From: Liopterus haemorrhoidalis | Lineage: Eukaryota > Arthropoda > Insecta > Coleoptera > Dytiscidae | Assembly: GCA_963971575.1 (NCBI GenBank) | Contig: OZ020611.1 | Location: 53,081,466 to 53,145,465, forward strand | DNA length: 64,000 nt | Reading direction: 5' to 3' | Shown here: piece after piece, positions 56,831 to 64,000 of the stretch | How the letters are laid out: the number at the start of each line of letters is the position of its first letter | Position numbering within the stretch: position 1 is the stretch's first letter | Notes under the pieces: generated by a model | What the model saw: only the letters and a program-made list of their open reading frames with translations | What the model was told of the DNA's origin: nothing | Database searches by the model: none | Program-made: the position numbers and the translations under genes

Positions 56831-58079
56831 TAATTGTATGTAAAGGCATATACAGATTTCAGAAAATGGTGTGATAAGAATAATGTACGCAGGTACACAG
56901 AACCACTACTATTTTACTTAGAAATGAACCTTCCACTTCGACAAGCATAAATTTTCAGTCAAATAATAATGTAATTAGTAAATAAACTAATTTGGAAAGT
57001 GAATGTCACTATATTAATGTTGTAAATTCTAATAAAATTAGTATTAAAATAAATAATAAATAATTATGGAATTTGAATTTTTTACATCTGTCACTTTATC
57101 GAGGGAATAAAGTTCAAAAAATTTCCCTAAGAGATAAAGTAACATTTTATATGTCAAAAACTATAGGCTATTCCAAACGTTTAGGAGGAACTATTTAAAA
57201 AAGTTTTGTGTTTATGTTTATTTCAAATATATTATCAATCGGTTATTGTTATCAATAACCCTGATTACCGATGTAATTACATTAAGCGGCGTGAACTGTA
57301 TTTCATTGTCTAATAAAAATAATTACACAAAATAGCACTTCAATGTTGCATTAAATATGTCCAGAGTTGTAGTTAATTTATTAGTTTACTTGTTTGTTAC
57401 ACGTATTAGTTAAAATGTTCTTCTGCCAGAAAAATATATCATTCTCTATTGTTTTACAAATAGGTTTTTAACTCCTTTAAAAATAGGTACGTTTTTTTAC
57501 GATAGTAAAAAAATCTGGCGCTAGTTAAATGTATCACAAAAGCGAGGAAGTACTCTCATTATTTCAGGATAATTTTGTTCTCAACTTTAAAAACTATAAT
57601 TTTTTACTACACTAAATTACAAAATTATACAAGATTTTCGTTTAGGAAAATTGTTTCTTTTTTAAAAAATACTAAAAGTTTTAATGCTCTTATTCATGCA
57701 AAAAACATCCGCTTAGAATGAGAGATTATGAAAAGAGAAGAAATAAATATTTTACCTGCTCACTTGTTATGTAAAAAATATGTTGCATTGTAATACAGCC
57801 CTATTTATATAAAATAAAAAGGTTCAATAACATACGTCCACATTGATTTACGTCGTTGATTAATTAAGAATAATAACCTCGAATAAAATACAACGAATAT
57901 ATTCACACTTATATCCTTGAACGGTAAGGGTGCGTTTATATTGGTGGTGATAAACGATAAAAACGACATACTAGCGAGGCAGTGATATACAGTGCATTGG
58001 TTTGTTTATATTCAAGCAGCGAGCAGATCTAGGCTTCATAGCTGACCAGCGAGATGGGGAATGAAAAATTTGTATATCT
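56831..58079. other. No gene; one MITE family A end at 57,172-57,200
   Basis: Otherwise AT-rich sequence. A MITE-like start (AAGGGTGCGTTTATATTGGT) at 57,927 lacks a visible partner. Confidence 0.4.
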
Positions 58080-58415
58080 ACGCATCTTCAATCTTCAATC
58101 TATTCTATATCTTCAATCAATTCCTATATCTTCTCTCTGGAGCAAAGGGCTTTAACAAAGGCTTGCCATCTGCGTCTTCTATTCGACAGGGTTTTAATTT
58201 TATTTTATGATTTACCTAATTCTTTCAGTTCCTGAAGGACTGTTCTTCGCCAAGTATTGACAGGACCACAACTGGAGCGGTTCCCTTGCGCGGTTACATT
58301 CCAGAGCCATCCTGGTAACATCAGTTAGGTTTCTCCGCAAAATGTGGTTAATCCATCTCCACTCTTTACTTCTTATTGTTGTGTAGTCTACGATTTCGCG
58401 TTTATATCTACTCTG
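58080..58415 (-). pseudogene. LINE C-terminal relic
   Basis: On the minus strand the frame reads SKEWRWINHILRRNLTDVTR MALECN, then in another frame VNTWRRTVLQELKELGKS and RRRRWQAFVKALCSRE. This is the tail seen in many invertebrate LINE-like elements (WRWIGH-LR---I---AL-W--G-R-RGRP--TWRR----EL---G, then W---V-ALC). The reverse transcriptase core is absent. Two frame changes show decay. Confidence 0.8.
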
Positions 58416-59226
58416 TTATCGACTAAAAAACATGGACGTTGGAAAGTTGATAATTGAAGTATTTGTGTAGATATATCTATATATTAAAAAAACAAAATGT
58501 GCGTTCTTTCCCAAATCATTGTATCAATGTAGAAACTCCTCTGATTTATATCGTTTGGTGTTAATAGGGCGTGCAGCATTTCAAGACGATAGTAATAAAT
58601 TTTTTGAACTCGTTTTCCACAGCTAGTACTACTGTTATATAGTTACTACACTTTACGAGATTGTACATGCCGATTGAGCGATAGAAAACCTATCAATAAC
58701 GTATTCAAACTATTTACTTGTCCACACCATACGTCCGTAGTTTTTATCTTCGTTTGTTATATTTGAATATACTCAGAAAAACGTATGTGTGTTTTTGTAT
58801 CTGCAGCGCAACTGAAACAAAACAATAGCTCTTTCTTAATATCCGAACGACCGCTAAATTTTGATAACCTTCTAGATTAAACCATACTTTTTCTAATGGT
58901 AATCGGCCAAGTATCCTCTTAAAGTATACCACCACAGCTCCACAATAAGTACATCAAAGAAATATAGGTTTGATTTCACTTTGCGCATTTCACTTTTCTA
59001 GTCTTTATCAATGCTCCAAAATATACGCGGCCAAACGCACATGAAATTTGATAAAACATACGCGAACTGCACACAACGCCCTGTCAGTGGAGAGGGGGGA
59101 CTGACGACTTTATATAATGCCGCAGTTATTTTTGAATTTGTCGTTGAGATTTTTTGGTTAAGTTATTTCTTCCGAATTTTATATCGCTTTTTGTTAATCG
59201 ACTATCTTTACTCTGGCGATTTTTAA
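58416..59226. other. No recognisable gene
   Basis: Frames at 58,744-58,935 (minus) and 59,011-59,226 (plus) have no domain signal. Confidence 0.35.
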
Positions 59227-59815
59227 AATGGACTTGAACGACGAGTCTATATGAAATTTTGTATCAAACTTGGAAAGACTGCGAAAAAATAATTTAACTT
59301 TTGAAAACAGCTATTGGAGAAGATGATCTGAGTTTAGCGTGTTTTAAGTGGTTCGGGCGTTTAAAAATTGGTAGAAATGTGACCAAAGATCATGATGATC
59401 AATTTCTAAAACCGATGAAAAGATTATCCTGGTTCGCGAATTAATTCATACTAATTGAATATCGACTGTTATAGAGGCTGCAAAATAAGTGGGAATATCA
59501 TACGGGTCTTATCGACAATCACGACAACGCACCAGCTCACACTTCCCTTACGGTTCGGCAGTCTTTAGCGAAGAACAAAGTCAATCCTGTTCTCCATCCA
59601 CAATATGTGATGTGAATATGGTTCCCGGGAAACTTTTTTCTTGTTCCAAAACTGAAGAGTTCATTACAAATACTTGGCTCCGTTTTGAAACGACTGAAAT
59701 GATAAAACATAAATAAAAAAATCGGAAACTTATCTAAAAGCGATTCCAAAATGTGTTTTCAGAAGTGGAAACGACGCAGGCAACGATACATTGCTGTATA
59801 AGGTAGGTATTTCGA
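59227..59815 (+). pseudogene. Internally deleted mariner transposase relic
   Basis: The plus strand reads RVYMKFCIKLGKTAK then, after stops and frame changes, FKWFGRLKIGRN-like pieces and SKTDEKIILVRELIHTN and GISYGSYRQ. These are the N-terminal helix-turn-helix and linker of a mariner transposase (KFC-KLGK, F-WF-RF--GR, SKTDENI--VR-L, EELGISYGS). It then jumps to NHDNAPAHTSLTVRQSLAKN, the second catalytic block, and ends MCFQKWKRRRQRYIAV, the C-terminus. The central part with the first catalytic Asp is deleted. TIRs were not found. Confidence 0.8.
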
Positions 59816-59899
59816 AGCTGGATATTTAATTATAAAATAATATTTTATTTTTTGGCTACCTTTTTACTTGTCCGACCTTAATATATAAGGGGCAAGTAT

Positions 59900-60410
59900 T
59901 GTAATCACGAAAATTTTCGATGTCGAGATTTTGACTGATGACCACGTTTCATGGTCCAGGGAATCCAAAAAACCTATTTTCGAAGTGCCGTCCGTATGTG
60001 TGTGTGTCTGTGTGTGTGGCTGTGTGTCTGTGTGTGTGTGTCTGTGTTTATACACACTAACTCAAGAACGGTTCAACTTAGAGAATTCGTTCTGGTACCA
60101 AAAAATTCTCCTATTAAATGGGAAGAACCCTATTGTTTTTTATAAAGATCGGTTGAATAGAAATGGGAGTTTACTCGTGTCGATTTTAAGATTTTTGCGA
60201 ATATATAGCAACAGAAAAATATTTCGAAAAAATTTATTGAACAAAAGTTACTATAAATGCAATTACTAATAACTTTTATTTGAGACCTTTTTTGATAAAA
60301 CGAAAAATTTTGAAATTTTTTTGTAAAATTATTTAAAATTTTTCCAAGTCTGTATTTTTTCATACTTACATGTATAACGTTTCCATGGTCATGATAATTA
60401 ATTCGTAACA
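59900..60410 (+). repeat. Dispersed repeat with TG run, copy 2
   Basis: Same order as 46,500-47,010 but with a (TG)n run (59,992-60,050) in place of the TCTG run; ATGGGAGTTTACTCGTGTCG and CGTTTCCATGGTCATGATAA are conserved. Frames over the run are artefacts. Confidence 0.8.
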
Positions 60411-60654
60411 AGTAAACCAAGCCTTGGACAAAAATTTGCATAGAACATAATTTGATGTATTTTTGAAGATTTATCTAAATATTTTAAAAAAAAAATTAAT
60501 TTAAATTTTTTTTTATTTTAATTTTTTTTTTGGTAGGGCATGTCTAGCGGAGGTTTCCTTTCGCCACTGGTTTAACTTAACTAAAGCATTAGTCAGAGTA
60601 TCACATGAGATACTGCTATAGAAATTAGACTATTATTTATTTCATAAAAATGTA

Positions 60655-60825
60655 GGCTATTCCAAAAGTTTAAGCGGAACTAGCTGGAATTTTTATTTTT
60701 GTAAGTTGTCATGAGCTTATCTTTAAATGTTTGAAAAGGGCTTTTGCTAAACAAAATGATCAAAAGCCTCACATATTAGGTAAAAGTTACTAGAATTCAA
60801 AATCTAGTTCCTCCACTTAAACCAA
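60655..60825. mobile_element. MITE family A, short deletion derivative
   Basis: GGCTATTCCAAAAGTTTAAG CGGAACTAG starts it, and CAAAATCTAGTTCCTCCACT TAAACC is the matching inverted end; only about 170 bp remain. Confidence 0.7.
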
Positions 60826-60879
60826 AGAAACAAGTTATAGTTCCAAATAAATTGAATCCTATCTTTCAAATAGAGCACA

Positions 60880-61440
60880 ATTTGTGCGTATTCGTGGAGA
60901 AAAATCGGACATGAAAATCATAAAGCATGGTGTGCCACGGGGCTCCATCCTTGGACCTATCTTGTTCTTTATTTATATTAATGACACCTTCGTCTATAAA
61001 TATACCAAGGTTAGTGTTATTTGCTGACGACACTACCCTTTTATCATCATCACCATGTTTAGAAGACCTTTTGTTGATAACTCGAATTCTATGGAATTAT
61101 TTTAAACCTTGTTTCGGAATAATCGACTTTTGATAGTTCAAAAAGTCAGCACATGTGCCTAACATTAAAGAATCACGAATACAACCCACCAATAGTAAAA
61201 TTTATAAGCGTAAACATTGATAAAAGTATAACTTGAGAAAGTCATGTAGATATGAATTAAAATTTCTGGCGCAGGTCATGTAAATATGATAGCAGCGAAA
61301 TTATGTAAATCTGTTTACTGTATTCGACGATTGAAACATTTCATAACTCCTTCTGTTTTAAAAACAGCATATTTCGCGTTTTTTCAATCGCACATTTCTC
61401 ATGCGTTACTAGTTTGGCTCATGCATCTAGAATTTTTACT
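60880..61440 (+). pseudogene. LINE reverse transcriptase relic
   Basis: The plus strand reads KIIKHGVPRGSILGPILFFI YINDT, and in a shifted frame VLFADDTTLLSSSPCLEDLL (catalytic FADD). A later frame gives GHVNMIAAKLCKSVYCIRRL KHFITPSVLKTAYFAFFQSH, the thumb region. It resembles the relic at 896-2400 and is probably the same group. The frame is broken by at least two shifts and several stops. The region from 61,440 to about 61,640 may be its 3' end. Confidence 0.85.
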
Positions 61441-62260
61441 ATATAACGCAGAGTATATGTAAAGACCAAATGTAAAGTCCAAATCAAGAAACTGCTTAAA
61501 TTATTACTCAATAAAGTTCTGCAAATAGGTTTCCAAAACATATGCATAATCTACCATTGAATACGTTTAAAAGTAAAGTTAAAACTATCTCCGTGGTAAA
61601 GCATTCTACAACTTTAGCGATAATCGAAAATAATCTGCACATATTTTGACAAGTATAAGAATGTAAACATTTTATTTACATGGATAATAATAATAATTAG
61701 TATTATTTTAAGTTTTGTTAGACATTAGTCAACTTATTACTATTATTTTTTTATTAAACCTCATATCTAAAAGTTGGTAATTCAATAATAAAGTTTTATG
61801 AACTCATATATAAAATATATGAAATTGTCTATTTAAAAAGTTATTTGAAAATCAAATTACTGTCATAAAATATAAAAACGGTCCTTATTTTATTATTTTA
61901 TATTTTAGAACAAAAAATAAAATCAATTTCAAAGACACTTTCTTTAACTTTTACTATTGGAATTCCAATATTCCTCTTTCAATTTATATCAAAAATACAT
62001 TAGTTGTGATAAAAACTGATAAAAAAAAGCATGCCCTATCATCTATATCAGTGGTCTCCAAGATGTAGTATGCGTACGCGAAGAAAATAAATTTTGTAAT
62101 AATAATAATAAGGACCAAATTTTGCACAGTTACTCTTTAGAACTCTGCAAAAGTATTAGCGTAAATAAAAAATGTTACCTTTAAAAAATCTTTTTAATTA
62201 TAAAAAATACAGCGAGATGACAGAAAATTCTTTTGACTAGTTGACGGGAATACTGTACGG
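61441..62260. other. No recognisable gene
   Basis: AT-rich; likely decayed LINE 3' sequence at the start. A CAGTGGTCTCCAAGATG at 62,050 resembles a hAT end without a partner. Confidence 0.4.
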
Positions 62261-62743
62261 CAGCGGTTTCCAAAGTGGGAGGCGCGGCCCCCTTGGGTTC
62301 GTACAAGATTCACCAGGGGGTCGCGGCTAGCAGGATTTTCCACATTAGCTGTTATTAAAACAAAATATCGCGCAGGGTTAATAGTGGAAGACGAAATAAG
62401 AGTGGCTCTTTCTTCATATAAACCGCGATTTAATGAATTATGTGCGAAGAAACAAGCCCATACTTCACATTAAAATTGATTTTTATTACATTTTTAATTT
62501 GTATTACATATTTAATATTAATATAATTTATTTTTATATGATTTTCGTGATTTATATTGTGAAAATAAATATTTAGGAATTAGAGAAACTATTTACATTA
62601 CATATTTTTGCTACTTTTGTGATTATTATTTCAATAAAGAAATTATTTACAAAGTGTTTATAAATTTCCTAAATGGGGGGGGGGCGCCAGAGATGGGATT
62701 TTTTCTAAGGGGGTTGTTACTGAACAAAGATTGGAAACCTCTG
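62261..62743. mobile_element. hAT MITE with 8-bp target duplication (7/8)
   Basis: CAGCGGTTTCCAAAGTGGGA at 62,261 faces GGAAACCTCTG ending at 62,743. CTGTACGG and CTATACGG flank it. The element has G/C-rich subterminal blocks (GGCGCGGCCCCC; GGGGGGGGGGCGCC) and no coding capacity. A 68-codon minus frame is incidental. Confidence 0.85.
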
Positions 62744-63817
62744 CTATACGGTGTCTAGTCGTCTTCAGTGAACTTTCAAGTGAACATGTGATTTCTGGTT
62801 TTATCTTTTTGCGGATATTTACGAACTTCTTTGTAATTTTTTTCAATAAATTCGAAGACTTCAAAAATTCTATGTAATGCTGGGTTTATCTGCTACTTAT
62901 TTTAATATTATTGAGGGAAAAAAAGGTGGCCCTATCGATTTCAGTAACCACGATCCGATAGCAGTATAAATTATCCAGTGATAACATTAACTCGATTTGA
63001 AATTTAGTTTAACATGATAGGCTAAAGTGACCAGAGTACCGGATTATACGGGACAGTCTCAGATGTGAGATGTTTGTCCCGCACTGTAAAGTTCTGGGTC
63101 CATCTCTGCAAAGGTCGCGAAGGCTCTTAAAGTAGAATGTACATCAAAAGTACTGCTTCAGAGCTTCTTAAAACAATCTGAAACTAGAAATTTTGAATAA
63201 AAAGATTTAAGAGCCCCTAAATAATTTTGATGTTCGTTGTCGGGAAATTACTCACACTATTGAGTATTTCAGAAAAATCTGACCTTTATTTTTAGATATT
63301 GTAATATTGTATTATGTTTGGTGCAGTATTTTTTCACCAAGTGTTTTCTTGGTAAGGTTTTCTCAATTTAATGCAAATTTGTTTACGGAATACACAAATA
63401 GATGTTCCCAGAAAACAATTTGCAACATCCTATGATAAATAGGAAGTGATCTACTGCGGCCTGGGTTCGTTGTCTAAAACCTTGTTTAACTTTACCACAC
63501 CAAAAATCACTTTAATTTTCATAGTTCGTGTCTATGTTTAAAACGGAGGCGTAAATACCCATTGGCCGATATGGCCCTGGCTATAAGCGCTTTGTTTCAT
63601 AAGGGAGCGAAAATTATTTATTTTTTTGCTTTATTAGGTAAAAGAAGACTGTGATGTGATGTATTTTATGTGTATTCTATGGATTTTAATGGGAAAAAAT
63701 GCTTCAATATCCACATTTTTATCACAAGCCATTAAATTGAGTCGTGTGTGAACAACTCTTTGTGCTGCCGCAGGTTATGCTATACCCTGTTCGAAATGCA
63801 GAAATAGTAATAAAATC
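62744..63817. other. No recognisable gene
   Basis: AT-rich spacer; a possible transposon-end motif, ACCGGATTATACGGGACAGT, is at 63,038. Nothing else supported. Confidence 0.4.
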
Positions 63818-63843
63818 ACGTGAAGGACTTCAGTCCTTCACGT
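63818..63843. repeat. Perfect hairpin, 11-bp stem and 4-nt loop
   Basis: ACGTGAAGGAC, loop TTCA, then GTCCTTCACGT. No following T-run, so not a bacterial-type terminator. It is an isolated perfect palindrome in non-coding sequence. Confidence 0.9.
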
Positions 63844-64000
63844 CGTTACCCTATTGGCTGTTGAATAAAATTAACGACTTAACAAACGATGAGAGATAGA
63901 CGAAATTCTTCATTCTGAATAAAGTATAGTCGGCGCAGTTCAAAAGGTTTCTTATCAAAAACTATGTGAATACCACAAAGACATAATACACAATTTAATA

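Noticed and set aside
63818..63843. Rho-independent terminator
   Set aside because: No T-run and the genome is eukaryotic.

Overview
This 64 kb window looks like intergenic and intronic DNA of an arthropod, most probably an insect and possibly a beetle. It is strongly AT-rich, has GT/AG introns, and is crowded with LINE, SINE, Penelope-like, mariner/Tc1, hAT, Harbinger-like and pogo-like relics. There are no bacterial features: no operons, no Shine-Dalgarno-spaced genes, no rRNA and no CRISPR. The order-level guess rests on the style of the repeats, not on any diagnostic gene.

Host genes are few. A first coding exon at 82-212 ends in a clean GTAAGT donor; its protein resembles the N-terminus of a multicopy insect SWIM-zinc-finger family. 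A two-exon gene on the minus strand (10,955-10,806 and 6,947-5,634, phase-0 junctions) encodes a disordered protein with four copies of a QFSPQFGRK-like motif and a proline-rich SH3-ligand tail. It is not recognised by name. Two further unassigned coding fragments lie at 34,181-34,450 and about 30,700-31,075, both minus.

Region by region: 0.9-2.8 kb holds LINE relics, one split by a second insertion. 3.7-4.7 kb holds duplicated repeats and a cluster of CGGGAC motifs. 5.6-11 kb is the host gene, its intron full of hAT and MITE sequence. 14.5-15.5 kb is a hAT element with a perfect 8-bp target duplication. 16.8-18.5 kb has a Harbinger-like MITE and a Tc1-type relic. 19.5-21.9 kb is a Penelope-like element whose inverted arms carry a hammerhead-ribozyme-like core; a LINE fragment with tail repeats, another LINE end and a SINE have inserted into it. 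22.2-24.3 kb is a mariner split by an RNase-H LINE. 25.8-32.5 kb has foldback MITEs, an R2-type endonuclease LINE end, a Harbinger element with a MADF relic, and a Tc1 relic. 35-38.5 kb has dispersed repeats and LINE ends. 38.6-41.5 kb is the longest LINE here (endonuclease plus reverse transcriptase, frameshifted). 42.3-45.5 kb has RTE-like and RNase-H LINEs. 45.8-47.6 kb is a hAT with an 8-bp target duplication. 49.4-51.9 kb is a pogo-like transposase split by a young LINE with an intact 411-codon reverse transcriptase frame. 52.1-52.9 kb is a deleted mariner. 54.9-55.9 kb is a very long inverted repeat. 56-64 kb holds more MITEs, a deleted mariner, LINE ends and a hAT MITE.

Most open reading frames here belong to mobile DNA and nearly all are broken. 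Nested insertions with readable target-site duplications give a relative chronology. The most unusual items are the hammerhead-like core in the Penelope arms, a SINE that shares its 3' end with the local RNase-H LINE, and the motif-repeat host protein.
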